From Lachnospiraceae bacterium (GTDB lineage Bacteria > Bacillota > Clostridia > Lachnospirales > Lachnospiraceae): a stretch of DNA of 40,720 nt. The stretch covers positions 1 through 40,720 of the forward strand of contig JAFUGT010000063.1 in assembly GCA_017469275.1 (NCBI GenBank), in the 5' to 3' direction. The notes beneath the pieces were generated by a model that was given only the letters and a program-made list of their open reading frames with translations, was not told the origin of the DNA and ran no database searches. Position numbers and translations under genes: made by a program. Shown here piece by piece: positions 16,448 through 25,243 of the stretch (position 1 is the first letter of the stretch; every line of letters begins with the position of its first letter).

Positions 16448-17906
16448 TGCCTGCTACCTTAAGTTTCTCAATACCAATCTCAATACGTCTTAAAGATTCT
16501 TCCTTGCCAAGAATATCCATAATCTCAAAGGCACCGCCCGGTGTCATCTGTTTTCCTGATACTGCTGTACGAACAGGCCACAGTCCGGTTCCGTTCTTGA
16601 TTCCTTTATCCGCAATATACTTCATCAAAATATCATGCAGATTATCCAGTGACCAGTCATCAACATCTTTCAGTATTTCATATTCTTCACTGAGAATCTC
16701 TAAAGAATTCTCGCTGTTAGTTTTCATTTTCTTATGAGTGAAAAGAATGGTATCATAATCCGGCAGTTCCTCAAAGAAATCAATGTGCTCCTTAATATCG
16801 GGAAAAACTTCAATACGAGTCTTCACCAGTTCAAGTATCTCATCAATCTTGACATCTCTTGTAATGACCTCTTTGACATAGGGAAGTGCCATCTCTTTGA
16901 ATCTGTCAAAGTCCATATTCTTAATATATTCGCCATTCATCCAGCGAAGTTTAACCATATCAAACACAGCCGGAGATTTGGAAATATGCTTATAATCAAA
17001 TACTTTAACAAGCTCCTCCAATGTGAATATCTCCTGATTATCCTCCGGACTCCAACCAAGCAATGCCACAAAATTAACAATAGCCTCAGTGACAAATCCC
17101 TGTTCTAACAAATCCTCGTAAGAAGAATGCCCGCTTCTCTTAGAAAGCTTCTCATGATTCTCATTGGTAATGGTAGGACAATGAATATAGGTTGGTACAT
17201 CCCAGCCAAATGCCTGATATAGTCTGTTATACTTAGGCGATGACGAGAGATACTCCTATCCCCTTACAACATGTGTAATCCCCATTAAATGATCGTCTAC
17301 CACGTTGGCAAAATTATAAGTAGGAAAACCATCTGACTTAATAAGGATCATATCATCAAGCTCATTATTGGGAACCGTTATTGTTCCATAAAGCTCGTCC
17401 TCAAAACTTGTCTCACCCTCTAAGGGTACATTCTGCCTAATAACATAAGGTTTGCCGGCCGCAAGATTAGCCTCAATCTCTTCCTTGGATAAATGCAGAC
17501 AATGCTTGTCATATCTTCTGATACTCTTGCCGTCCACAACCTCCTCTTTTAGATTGTCAAGCCTCTCCTTATCACAGAAACAGTAATATGCCTCGCCCTT
17601 GTCAATAAGTTTTTTGGCGTATTCGATATATATACCCTTCTTTTGACGTTCACTCTGCACATAAGGACCAACACCGCCATCTTTATCAGGTCCCTCATCA
17701 TGAATTAGTCCTGTTCCTTCCATTGTACGGTATATAATATCCACTGCGCCTTCAACATATCTCTCCTGATCTGTATCCTCTATTCGCAGTATAAAATCTC
17801 CGCCTTCATGCTTTGCTACAAGATACGAATACAAAGCAGTACGCAGATTACCTACATGCATTCTACCTGTTGGACTCGGTGCAAATCTTGTTCTTATTTT
17901 GGTCAT
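16440..17906 (-). pseudogene. gltX: Glutamyl-tRNA synthetase gene with in-frame amber codon (TAG at 17256-17258)
   Basis: The frame encodes a 488-residue class I GluRS except that codon 217 is TAG. Upstream are the Rossmann fold and HIGH-like motif ([11 protein letters not shown]). Downstream, in the same frame with no indel, are SSSPKYNRLYQAFGWDVPTY, the KMSKS-like KLSKRSG and the anticodon-binding part. The stop replaces the residue after THVVRG, which in relatives is usually Gln, Asn or Glu, so one base change (for example CAG to TAG) explains it. The enzyme charges tRNA-Glu, and in most Firmicutes also tRNA-Gln, and is normally essential. UAG is a genuine stop here (rpmE, panD and prmC end with it). 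The options are a sequencing error, nonsense suppression, or a second copy elsewhere. The start at 17906 is supported by GGAG 7 bases upstream, 11 bases after the SEC-C gene. Confidence 0.9.
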
Positions 17907-17917
17907 AACCGCACTCC

Positions 17918-18418
17918 TTATCTTCCGCAACACTGCTTATATTTCTTACCGCTTCCGCAAGGACATGGATCATTACGTCCAACCTTAGGCGGTTTTACCA
18001 CAGTCTTTGAAGATTTTTGAATCTTATATAATTCTTTTCTCCTCTCAGCCGTAAGCAATGGCTCCCACTCTTCAAGGGTATATAACCACTCCGCATTACA
18101 ATCAACCATATTCATATAAAGTTTCTCAAGATCAAAATCAAGAGACACCTTAGAATCCTCGTCAATATCATCAAGATTATTAGAAGTCTTCAAACTATCA
18201 TCAATACCATCTAAGAAACCTGTCATAAGTTCAATTGTTGTATCATATTTTTCAGCAAGTTCCTTAACTGTTCCCTCTACAACCTCATCAGGGTTTGCAA
18301 GCAACTGCTTGTAGATTCCCTGTTCAACTCCAAAATAATTAAGCCAGAACTGTTTTCCCTCAGGTGTTCTGTCATCATACGAATATGCGTGATCTCTCCA
18401 ATCTTTAAGTAATCCCAT
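17918..18418 (-). CDS. SEC-C metal-binding domain protein
   Basis: A 166-residue protein ending in a SEC-C motif ([17 protein letters not shown]), a zinc-binding tail first known from SecA and found on many small bacterial proteins. The rest (about 1-145) is acidic and helical ([31 protein letters not shown]) and has no function I recognise. ATG 18418 (MGLLKDWRD) is preferred over ATG 18430, because GGATGG lies 8 bases before it and relatives begin similarly. It leads an operon with gltX and a helicase, behind a strong promoter and a leader of about 135 bases. Confidence 0.85.
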   Translation of the reverse strand: MGLLKDWRDHAYSYDDRTPEGKQFWLNYFGVEQGIYKQLLANPDEVVEGTVKELAEKYDTTIELMTGFLDGIDDSLKTSNNLDDIDEDSKVSLDFDLEKLYMNMVDCNAEWLYTLEEWEPLLTAERRKELYKIQKSSKTVVKPPKVGRNDPCPCGSGKKYKQCCGR

Positions 18419-18480
18419 TTGTCTTACCATCCTTTTTTGTAAATTTCTATTAACTAGATATACTTGTATTATGATGTTGC

Positions 18481-18499
18481 GGGCAAAAGATTTTTGCCC
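18481..18499 (-). other. Leader hairpin upstream of the SEC-C / gltX operon
   Basis: GGGCAAAA, loop of 3, TTTTGCCC: a perfect 8-bp hairpin in the transcribed leader, about 65 bases before the start codon. It is not followed by a T tract on the minus strand, so it is not a standard terminator. Its role is unknown. Confidence 0.5.
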
Positions 18500-18515
18500 C
18501 CAACTGATGTCTACA

Positions 18516-18562
18516 CATGACTGTATTGCTTCGCAATTCCCGTCGTGCTAACAACAGTCATG
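18516..18562 (-). promoter_or_regulatory. Inverted repeat abutting the -10 box of the SEC-C / gltX promoter
   Basis: Nine-base arms CATGACTGT (18516-18524 on the plus strand) and ACAGTCATG (18554-18562) enclose a smaller ATTGC-GAA-GCAAT hairpin. One arm directly follows the -10 box and spans the expected start site, so much of it would not be transcribed. A DNA operator is therefore at least as likely as an RNA hairpin. Confidence 0.5.
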
Positions 18563-18591
18563 ATTATAGCAAATACCATTTTATTTTTCAA
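18563..18591 (-). promoter_or_regulatory. Sigma-A promoter of the SEC-C / gltX / helicase operon
   Basis: TTGAAA (18586-18591), a 17-base spacer, TATAAT (18563-18568), with TGC just before the -10 box (extended -10). This is one of the best promoter matches in the window. The predicted start near 18556 gives a leader of about 135 bases before the SEC-C gene. Confidence 0.75.
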
Positions 18592-18681
18592 GACATGTAT
18601 ATAATCAGCATCAGGTGGATATACTTATAACATCTGATTTCTATACAGAGAACTCAGATAAATACTTTATCCTCCCCTATT

Positions 18682-18704
18682 ACGGAGCCGCATGCCGGCT
18701 CCGT
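18682..18704 (-). other. G/C-rich hairpin, possible terminator without T tract
   Basis: A perfect 9-bp stem (ACGGAGCCG with CGGCTCCGT) and a 5-base loop lies just downstream of the small membrane protein gene. No T run follows on either strand, so a terminator is only possible. It stands out in this A/T-rich gap. Confidence 0.4.
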
Positions 18705-18720
18705 TCCCCTTAATATACAA

Positions 18721-18963
18721 TCATTTTGTCTCTTGCTTTTCGTCCTCAATGCCTTTACTTTCGGTATTATCGGTGTTCTCATCTCCTGTCACTAATCTAG
18801 TGAACCACATGAACACCCACAAAACCACAGGTACCACAATCATCAAAAACAACATTCCAAAGAAATACCTGCTTCCTGTCACAGCACATACAATCGTACC
18901 TATAATCAAACCTATTATAACAACGACAGTTAAAAGCGCCGTAATTCTTCTTACCTTATCCAT
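18721..18963 (-). CDS. Small two-helix membrane protein
   Basis: An 80-residue protein with two hydrophobic segments (about 8-29 and 34-56) and an acidic tail (TGDENTDNTESKGIEDEKQ). There is no recognised family. The ATG has only a weak ribosome site (GGAATAAG). An 8-codon reading frame, ATG to TAA, ends 2 bases before this ATG, so coupling from it is possible. It lies 72 bases after rarA. Confidence 0.6.
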   Translation of the reverse strand: MDKVRRITALLTVVVIIGLIIGTIVCAVTGSRYFFGMLFLMIVVPVVLWVFMWFTRLVTGDENTDNTESKGIEDEKQETK

Positions 18964-19035
18964 ATCTTATTCCACAATAAACCTTTCACTCATAATATTT
19001 CACCCGTATAAAATCCCAGATAAAACACTTTCTTA

Positions 19036-20358
19036 TTATTCTTCATCTCCGTATAAATTTTCAAGCCTATCCTTAACACTTGCCTCATACCCCTCTTCGG
19101 AAGGTTCGTAAAACACCTCATCTTTGATCTCATCCGGCAGATACTGTTGCTTCACGAAATGTCCGGGATAATCGTGGGGATACATATAGCCCACATGACC
19201 TAATTCCTTAGAGCCTTCGTAGTGGGCGTCCCTTAGATAAATCGGTACCAGACCGGTCTTTTTCTCCTGCACAGTTTTCTTGGCAGCAAATATGGCATTT
19301 GTTACCGCATTAGATTTCGGTGCTGTAGCCACATATATCGCAGCGTGAGCAAGTATAAGCTGTGCCTCCGGCATACCTACTCTCTCTACTGCCTGAGCAC
19401 ATGAAGTGGCTACAACAATTGCCTGTGGATCTGCCATACCCACATCTTCACAAGCACATATCATAATTCTTCTGGCAATAAATGTTACCGATTCTCCGGC
19501 TTCTAACATTTTTGCCAGATAGTAACTAACCGCCTGCGGGTCGGAGCCTCTCATACTTTTGATAAATGCGGAAATGGTATCATAATGATTATCCCCATCC
19601 CTGTCATACTGATAGGCTCTTCTCTGAATACATTCCTCTGCAACGGGAAGCGTTATATGTATTATTGAATCCTCAGAGGGTTTTGTAGTGAGAATTCCAA
19701 GTTCTATAGCATTTAATGCACTTCTTGCATCTCCATCGCACATATCCGCCAGAAAATCAAGAGCATCGTCGTCTATCATGGCATTATATACGCCCATTCC
19801 CTTTTCCTTATCATAAACCGCGCGCTTTAAGAGCTCCATTATGTCTTCTTTTGACAGGGGCTCCAGTTTGAATATATGAGATCTTGAAAGAAGCGCCTTA
19901 TTTACCTCAAAATAAGGATTCTCCGTAGTAGCACCTATTAATATAACTGTTCCGTCCTCTACAAAAGGCAATAGATAATCCTGTTGCGCTTTATTGAATC
20001 TATGTATCTCATCAATAAAAAGAATAGTTCTTTTCTGATACATGCCGTAATCATTTTTTGCCTGTGTCACAACTTCTTCCATATCCTTCTTACCGGAGGT
20101 TGTGGCATTCAAAGTCTTAAAGACTGAACTTGTGGTATTGGCAATTACCATGGCAAGGGTCGTTTTTCCCGTCCCCGGCGGTCCATAAAAAATGAGCGAA
20201 CTCAACTTGTCCGCTTCAATCATACGATATAACAGCTTATCCTTCCCCATAATATGTTTTTGACCAACAACCTCTGAAAGCGTTGTTGGTCTTAATCTCT
20301 TTGCCAGCGGGGATTCATTTTTCATATTTGTCTCTCTCATGTAGTCAAATAAATCCAT
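19036..20358 (-). CDS. rarA: Replication-associated recombination protein A (AAA+ ATPase)
   Basis: A 440-residue RarA/MgsA, a clamp-loader-like AAA+ ATPase acting at stalled replication forks. Walker A is FYGPPGTGKTTLAMVIAN (about 48-65), Walker B is LFIDEIHRFNKAQQDYLLP, sensor 1 is IGATTENPYFEVN, followed by ALLSRS. The C-terminal half has the family's tetramerisation region (SYYLAKMLEAGE, HAAIYVATAPKSNA). The length is normal and AGAGG lies 7 bases before ATG. Its neighbours are unrelated housekeeping genes. Confidence 0.96.
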   Translation of the reverse strand: MDLFDYMRETNMKNESPLAKRLRPTTLSEVVGQKHIMGKDKLLYRMIEADKLSSLIFYGPPGTGKTTLAMVIANTTSSVFKTLNATTSGKKDMEEVVTQAKNDYGMYQKRTILFIDEIHRFNKAQQDYLLPFVEDGTVILIGATTENPYFEVNKALLSRSHIFKLEPLSKEDIMELLKRAVYDKEKGMGVYNAMIDDDALDFLADMCDGDARSALNAIELGILTTKPSEDSIIHITLPVAEECIQRRAYQYDRDGDNHYDTISAFIKSMRGSDPQAVSYYLAKMLEAGESVTFIARRIMICACEDVGMADPQAIVVATSCAQAVERVGMPEAQLILAHAAIYVATAPKSNAVTNAIFAAKKTVQEKKTGLVPIYLRDAHYEGSKELGHVGYMYPHDYPGHFVKQQYLPDEIKDEVFYEPSEEGYEASVKDRLENLYGDEE

Positions 20359-20430
20359 GAAAACACCTCTGAAATATTATTATATATTCTATTGTCAGAT
20401 AACATCACGAATACGTATTATATATCAGTT

Positions 20431-20467
20431 GTAATCATCATTACTCAAAATCTTAAGTAATCATCAT
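20431..20467. repeat. Pair of 11-bp direct repeats at the end of the response-regulator gene
   Basis: GTAATCATCAT occurs at 20431-20441 and 20457-20467, 26 bases apart, the second overlapping the stop codon of the receiver gene. It may be a small local duplication; no function is evident. Confidence 0.5.
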
Positions 20468-20859
20468 TTTTCAAAACCAAGTTTAGCCAATAATTTCTCG
20501 AACTTATCAACAACAATCGGTTTGCATATATATGCGTCATAGTCGTTGCTTGCCTGAGCATTATCTATAACAACCTCATCAAGTGCACTTATCATCATAA
20601 CTTTCGCCCGGTTATCCGAATGAACATTATACTTATTCTCAGCTTCTCTAATTGCTTCTAATGTCTTATATCCGTCAAGTCTTGTCATCATGATATCAAG
20701 ACAAATCAGATCAAAAAAATCTCTTTTTTCCATAGCAGATACAGCTTCATCTACTGCAGACATACCATTATCTACAGCTACCACTTCGCCGTATTCACCG
20801 AAAATCTTTTCCATAAATCTTCTGTTAACAAAATCATCATCTGCAACTAATATTTTCAT
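20464..20859 (-). CDS. Stand-alone response-regulator receiver (CheY-like)
   Basis: A 131-residue single REC domain without an output domain. The acidic pocket is ADDD at residues 6-9, the phosphoacceptor is Asp55 (LICLDIMM), the switch Ser is in MMISA and the conserved Lys in ICKPI. It probably passes phosphate or binds a partner like CheY or Spo0F. No histidine kinase is adjacent, so it is an orphan here. GGAGGAG precedes the ATG, and a small hairpin sits just upstream of that site. Confidence 0.93.
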   Translation of the reverse strand: MKILVADDDFVNRRFMEKIFGEYGEVVAVDNGMSAVDEAVSAMEKRDFFDLICLDIMMTRLDGYKTLEAIREAENKYNVHSDNRAKVMMISALDEVVIDNAQASNDYDAYICKPIVVDKFEKLLAKLGFEK

Positions 20860-20871
20860 AAACTCCTCCAG

Positions 20872-20888
20872 AACAATGTCTCATTGTT
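20872..20888 (-). other. Hairpin just upstream of the response-regulator ribosome site
   Basis: AACAATG, loop of 3, CATTGTT: a 7-bp stem ending a few bases before GGAGGAG in the predicted leader. It could tune translation or stabilise the message. Confidence 0.4.
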
Positions 20889-20909
20889 AATCTCCCACTC
20901 TAATTAAGA

Positions 20910-20939
20910 CTTATAACATATTTACATATATTATTTCAA
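20910..20939 (-). promoter_or_regulatory. Probable promoter of the response-regulator gene
   Basis: TTGAAA (20934-20939), an 18-base spacer, TATAAG (20910-20915). Both boxes match five of six consensus bases, though in A/T-rich DNA. The leader would be about 45 bases. Confidence 0.45.
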
Positions 20940-20993
20940 GTGAATTTATTAACAGTTTTTGTTGTTATTTTAGTAACATTTTTATAACAATTG

Positions 20994-21590
20994 TTAATTG
21001 ATTTTTTCTTTGAGGAATTTGATAAACTTCACTCCAAGGGTCTGCGATACCTGTTCATGTGTGATGTTGTCATTTTTCAATCTTCTGTTAAGAAGATCTC
21101 TGTTAAGTGTCCCTAAAACTATATCCGCCAATTCTTCAGCAGTAAAATCATTACGAATCTCGCCCGCATCAATTGCCATCTGAAATTCACGTACAATGAA
21201 ATTTCTTCTTTTGACAAGACAATCAGCTATCATTTCTCTAGTATTGACGTTATGAAGAAAAACCTCATAATTAAGTGCTATCGCTGCTAATTCTGGATAT
21301 CCGGTATAATTAGTGGCCAGCATCTTGATCAGTTCAAGCGCCTTATCAAGATGCGGCATATCTTTTCCTTCGATAGTAGCTATAATACGTTCGTCATATT
21401 TTGTAAATATTCCTATAACTTCAACCAAAACTTCTTCAATGCCGCCAAAATAACGATAAAGCAATGACTCTGACATGTTCTCTTTCATAGCAAGAGTCTT
21501 GGTCGTCAAAGAAGCTATTCCTGCCTCACTAATTATTTCAATAGCTGAAGCTATTATTCTATCTTTTCTGTTAATAAAATTATTATTCAT
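20994..21590 (-). CDS. TetR/AcrR-family transcriptional regulator
   Basis: A 198-residue regulator with an N-terminal helix-turn-helix (about 5-55: DRIIASAIEIISEAGIASL, then MKENMSESLLYRYFGGIEEV, a TetR signature) and a helical ligand-binding C-terminal domain. ATG 21590 is favoured, with GGGGG 6 bases upstream, over a TTG two codons earlier. No transporter or divergent partner lies beside it, so its target is unknown. Promoter TTGACA-17-TACAAT lies just upstream. Confidence 0.93.
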   Translation of the reverse strand: MNNNFINRKDRIIASAIEIISEAGIASLTTKTLAMKENMSESLLYRYFGGIEEVLVEVIGIFTKYDERIIATIEGKDMPHLDKALELIKMLATNYTGYPELAAIALNYEVFLHNVNTREMIADCLVKRRNFIVREFQMAIDAGEIRNDFTAEELADIVLGTLNRDLLNRRLKNDNITHEQVSQTLGVKFIKFLKEKIN

Positions 21591-21636
21591 ATTCAACCCC
21601 CATATGTGTGAAGCTGATTCCAGTAATATACATTTT

Positions 21637-21665
21637 ATTGTATGTTATTGTTATGATTTTGTCAA
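21637..21665 (-). promoter_or_regulatory. Sigma-A promoter of the TetR-family gene
   Basis: A perfect TTGACA (21660-21665), a 17-base spacer and TACAAT (21637-21642) give a near-consensus promoter firing into the regulator gene with a leader of about 40 bases. Confidence 0.7.
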
Positions 21666-21715
21666 CATTGATGAAATTGTTTTTCATTTTTTGAAATAAA
21701 ATAAAGTTATATCAA

Positions 21716-22762
21716 TTATTCATTAAATATTGTTATATTATCTGCATTTCTGTCATAATAATATATATTGTCAGATAGAAGGTCGATCAGTCCAACGGAT
21801 GATTTGTTGGCATCTGATAACAAATTTTTCAGAAATTCCGGATCAGTCTCATCATCCTCCGGAACAAGCATTACTTCATGTACACTTGACGGCAATATGT
21901 ATATATTACACCCCTGAACCTTGGCAAAATTCTTAATGACATTATCGTATAACAGACATCCTGCACCAAATGCTTTAGACTGATTGGTCAATATATAGAT
22001 ATTAACTCCCAGCTCACAATTCCTGATATTATTAAGTTCCTCAACTATATCCTCCGATAATTTTTTCATCATTTTTTCATCAAAGGTGTCAAAAACCAGT
22101 TTTGAAAGCGGTTCCATACACCATGGGTATCTGTGCATAGTATTAAAAAGTGCTGTCTGAAATACTTCTTCTATATCCGTCTCCCAATTATTATACTCCT
22201 TATATGTTATCATTATCGTTGCAAGTCCGTATACATTCTCGTCAATAACATATCGGAATGTCACCGCCAGATCTAAGTATTTTATATGTGGACAGTCCTT
22301 CAACATATCTTTGTTAAGCTCATAATTAACAACCCTGATAACCAAATTATCTTTGACATTCGTGTAATCGGAAAAATCCACCGGACATATATCAGATTCA
22401 TTTTTCTCATTTCTGTATTGAAATATAATTTCTGCAAGAATAAAGTCTAAAGGCTTCCCCATAAGATAATTTTCATAATAAGGTCTCAAATATATATTGG
22501 GACTGACCTGTTCACCCTCTAAGTAGATAGATACAGCATCCAGAATTATCCCGTTATTCTTGACAACCTTCTGAATTATTATATCACAGTTATCGTATTT
22601 TTCCTCGGCTTCACGCTTTAACTTAAGCCTCTCATCCTCTGTAACACCTGCCCCCTCCGCAGTATCGACATTAATTTTATCCATATCCTCTGATATCATA
22701 ATCTCTTTATAGCAATCTGCCAAATTATCTTTAACATAATCTAAAAAATCATTATAGTTCAT
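21716..22762 (-). CDS. DUF5688-family protein
   Basis: A 348-residue soluble acidic protein. DUF5688 proteins are common in Lachnospiraceae and have no assigned function. Matching family-like segments are IIIQKVVKNNGIILDAVSIYL, SPNIYLRPYYENYLMGKPLDFIL, and the C-terminal NIYILPSSVHEVMLVPEDD, LLSDNIYYYDRNADNI. Related proteins are often encoded in several copies and near plasmid or accessory genes. The ATG is 11 bases from AAAGGAG, a long spacing. An alternative in-frame-less ATG (MNNEL then stop) sits between them. The ribosome site is complementary to an upstream CTCCTT. A terminator isolates the gene from hisC. Confidence 0.75.
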   Translation of the reverse strand: MNYNDFLDYVKDNLADCYKEIMISEDMDKINVDTAEGAGVTEDERLKLKREAEEKYDNCDIIIQKVVKNNGIILDAVSIYLEGEQVSPNIYLRPYYENYLMGKPLDFILAEIIFQYRNEKNESDICPVDFSDYTNVKDNLVIRVVNYELNKDMLKDCPHIKYLDLAVTFRYVIDENVYGLATIMITYKEYNNWETDIEEVFQTALFNTMHRYPWCMEPLSKLVFDTFDEKMMKKLSEDIVEELNNIRNCELGVNIYILTNQSKAFGAGCLLYDNVIKNFAKVQGCNIYILPSSVHEVMLVPEDDETDPEFLKNLLSDANKSSVGLIDLLSDNIYYYDRNADNITIFNE

Positions 22763-22773
22763 TATTCATATTT

Positions 22774-22811
22774 CTCCTTTATTTCAATAATTATAAGGAG
22801 TAATGAAATAA
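22774..22811 (-). promoter_or_regulatory. Possible ribosome-site switch: two mutually exclusive stems
   Basis: In the leader RNA the order is TTATTTCA (22804-22811), CTCCTT (22795-22800), TGAAATAA (22779-22786), AAGGAG (22774-22779). The first and third segments can form an 8-bp stem, the second and fourth a 6-bp stem that hides the ribosome site. The zero-length connection between them makes both together unlikely, so they appear to be alternatives. Confidence 0.4.
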
Positions 22812-22880
22812 TTATTCATACAATAGGAAAAATGCAGGATGCCTGCAAGAAATTCATAAAAATCGGGGAATTATATAACT

Positions 22881-22932
22881 AAAAAAAGAAATCCTATGAA
22901 AGTAATTTATACTATATAAGATTTCCTTTTTT
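22881..22932 (-). terminator. Rho-independent terminator after hisC
   Basis: On the minus strand, AAAAAAGGAAATCTTAT pairs with ATAGGATTTCTTTTTTT over about 17 positions (two G-U pairs), ending in a T run. Because the arms start with A and end with T it could act in both directions. It separates the hisC-like gene from the DUF5688 gene. Confidence 0.75.
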
Positions 22933-22968
22933 AAGTCAAGAACTTTTTTAGCAAAAAATTATTTATTT

Positions 22969-24024
22969 TTAATTATTCGTTAAGTATTTTTCAAAAAATT
23001 CCACCAGCCGCTTCATCTCTTCGTCTGTACCTATGGTTATTCTCAGATAATTGTCAATACGCAGATTGGCAAAATATCTAAGATAGATTTTTTCCTTTTT
23101 TGCGGCTTCAAATAATTCCTTAGCCGGTACCCTGTTATGTGTTGCAAAAACAAAATTAGTTGAACTTTCAGGATAAGAAAATCCTAATCTTTTTAGTTCC
23201 TTAGAAAACCATTCTCTCGTATTCTTTACCTTAGCTATCATATCTTTAAAGTAAACATCATCTTTGATACTCTCAACACCAAGTTTAATTTGAAGATAAT
23301 TCATTGTGTAGGAATTAAATGAGAACTTAACACTGTTAAGAGCACTTATCAATTCCGAATTTCCCATAGCATATCCGATTCTAAGCCCCGCCATGGATCT
23401 TGATTTGGAAAAAGTTCTTACCACCAAAAGATTGTCATAGTCGTCAATAAGTGAAAGAGCACTCTCCCCCGCATAGTCAATATAAGCCTCATCAACTATC
23501 ACCACAACATCACGGTTATGGTCAAGAATCCCTCTAATATTGTCTAATGGCATATACAAACATGTGGGTGCGTTAGGATTAGGAAATACTATTCCTCCGT
23601 TCTCACCATAATAGTCTTCAATATTGATCGAAAAGTCATCCTTTAACGCCTTGGTTTCATAAGGAATTCTAAGAAGTTTTGCCCATACATCATAGAAACT
23701 ATATGTTATATCCGGAAACAATATGGGCTTGTCTGAATTTAAAAATGTCATGAAGGACATAGCTAAAACATCATCCGAGCCAATCCCTACAAACACCTGA
23801 TCATTATTAAGTCCATGATATCCGGCAATGGCGCTGACAAGCTCTAATGCCTCCGGGTCCGAATAAATACGGAGTTTTTCTAAATCCATCTTCAAATTTA
23901 CCACCTTAGGCGACGGCGGATAAGGGTTCTCATTAGTATTAAGTTTAATAATGCCTTCTTCCTTAGGCTGTTCTCCCGGAACATAAGGCTCAACAAACCG
24001 CACGTTTTTCTTCCACTCCAACAA
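22969..24024 (-). CDS. hisC: Histidinol-phosphate aminotransferase-like PLP enzyme
   Basis: A 351-residue class I/II aminotransferase. The substrate and cofactor features of HisC are visible: NTNENPYPPSP near the N-terminus, VFVGIGSDDVLAMSF, FPNPNAPT, VDEAYIDYAG, and the PLP-lysine segment RTFSKSRSMAGLRIGYAMG (Lys about 205). HisC converts imidazole-acetol phosphate to histidinol phosphate with glutamate. No other his genes are in the window, so a broader aromatic or other transaminase role is possible. The start is TTG 24024 (TTG TTG GAG TGG), with GGAG 9 bases upstream and no ATG nearby. It follows prfA by about 110 bases and ends at a strong terminator. Confidence 0.85.
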   Translation of the reverse strand: MLEWKKNVRFVEPYVPGEQPKEEGIIKLNTNENPYPPSPKVVNLKMDLEKLRIYSDPEALELVSAIAGYHGLNNDQVFVGIGSDDVLAMSFMTFLNSDKPILFPDITYSFYDVWAKLLRIPYETKALKDDFSINIEDYYGENGGIVFPNPNAPTCLYMPLDNIRGILDHNRDVVVIVDEAYIDYAGESALSLIDDYDNLLVVRTFSKSRSMAGLRIGYAMGNSELISALNSVKFSFNSYTMNYLQIKLGVESIKDDVYFKDMIAKVKNTREWFSKELKRLGFSYPESSTNFVFATHNRVPAKELFEAAKKEKIYLRYFANLRIDNYLRITIGTDEEMKRLVEFFEKYLTNN

Positions 24025-24064
24025 TTTAACAATCTCCTTTTATCCCGAATTATCAGTTAATTAA

Positions 24065-24115
24065 TTGCGAAACGTTAATTTACTCTTTCTCTGCATAATT
24101 CGAACGTTTCACAAT
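24065..24115 (+). repeat. TTGCGAAA repeat, copy 3 (partial), with long inverted repeat
   Basis: It starts TTGCGAAACGTTAATTTACT, like the copy at 25244, then diverges. GAAACGTT (24069-24076) and AACGTTTC (24103-24110) are perfect 8-base inverted arms, so the element can fold into a hairpin between prfA and hisC. Confidence 0.45.
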
Positions 24116-24132
24116 CACCTATGAATATATAT

Positions 24133-25209
24133 TTACGATGTCTCATTCATCTTAGCAAGCTTTGCAGCCTGGTCGGCTGCGGTAAGACTGTCAATGATTT
24201 CATCAAGATCACCATCTAACACCTGATCGAGGCGGTGCAGAGTCAATTTGATCCTGTGATCTGTAACACGTCCCTGTGGGAAATTATAAGTTCTGATTTT
24301 CTCTGATCTGTCACCTGTTCCCACCTGACTTTTTCTAAGTTCCGCCTCTGCATCATGAGCTTTCTGAAGTTCCATATCATATAACTTTGCCCGCAGTACT
24401 TTGAGCGCCTTATCTTTATTCTTTAACTGACTCTTCTCATCCTGACAGGATATTACGATTCCTGTAGGTATATGAGTCAGTCGAACCGCTGAATCTGTAG
24501 TATTTACACACTGACCTCCATTACCGGATGCTCTAAATACATCAAATTTGCAATCATTTAAGTCCAATTCGAAATCCACCTCTTCCGCCTCAGGCATAAT
24601 CGCAACAGTCATTGTTGATGTATGAATTCTTCCACCCGACTCAGTCTCCGGAACACGCTGTACACGGTGTACACCACTCTCATATTTTAATCTGGAAAAT
24701 GCACCCTTTCCATTTATCATAAATGAACATTCCTTATATCCACCGATTCCATTCTCATTAAGACTTATAAGTTCTGTCTTCCAATGCATCTTATCAGCAT
24801 ATTTCTGATACATACGGAACACTTCTGCGGCAAACAGTGCTGATTCGTCACCACCTGCACCGGCACGAAGTTCGACTATAACATTTTTATCATCATTCGG
24901 ATCCTTTGGTAGAAGAAGAATCTTAAGCTCCTGTTCAATCACCTGTACTTTTTCTTTTGAGTCATTAAGCTCTTCTTTTGCAAGCTCACGCATTTCCTCG
25001 TCTTTTTCTTCTTCAAGCATGGCAAGGCTATCCTCAATCGCCTGTTTTGCAGCGAGATATTCCCTGTATTTTTCTGCTATAGGTGCCAATTCACTCTGCT
25101 CTTTCATAAGTGAAGTGTATTTTTCCTGATCATTTAATATGTCCTGATCTGAAAGCTGCTCTAATACTGACTCGTAACGTGCTAATATATCCTCTAATTT
25201 ATCAAACAT
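24133..25209 (-). CDS. prfA: Peptide chain release factor 1
   Basis: A 358-residue RF1, which reads UAA and UAG and triggers peptide release. The catalytic GGQ is in [19 protein letters not shown] (about residue 228-246), and the codon-recognition region is [16 protein letters not shown], with the PxT form usual for RF1 (RF2 would have SPF). A coiled N-terminal domain (about 1-100) precedes it. The length is normal. It follows prmC, whose product methylates the GGQ glutamine. RF1 being intact is consistent with UAG remaining a stop codon, relevant to the gltX amber. Confidence 0.97.
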   Translation of the reverse strand: MFDKLEDILARYESVLEQLSDQDILNDQEKYTSLMKEQSELAPIAEKYREYLAAKQAIEDSLAMLEEEKDEEMRELAKEELNDSKEKVQVIEQELKILLLPKDPNDDKNVIVELRAGAGGDESALFAAEVFRMYQKYADKMHWKTELISLNENGIGGYKECSFMINGKGAFSRLKYESGVHRVQRVPETESGGRIHTSTMTVAIMPEAEEVDFELDLNDCKFDVFRASGNGGQCVNTTDSAVRLTHIPTGIVISCQDEKSQLKNKDKALKVLRAKLYDMELQKAHDAEAELRKSQVGTGDRSEKIRTYNFPQGRVTDHRIKLTLHRLDQVLDGDLDEIIDSLTAADQAAKLAKMNETS

Positions 25210-25243
25210 TCTTTTTCTCCATTTCTATAATTAGGTTAGACAT

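Noticed and set aside
17256-17258. UAG reassigned to an amino acid genome-wide
   Set aside because: rpmE, panD and prmC end at normal lengths with TAG, and prfA (RF1) is intact.
18419-18556. T-box riboswitch ahead of the SEC-C/gltX operon
   Set aside because: The GGGTGG-ACCGCG T-box core and a specifier hairpin are not found in the leader.
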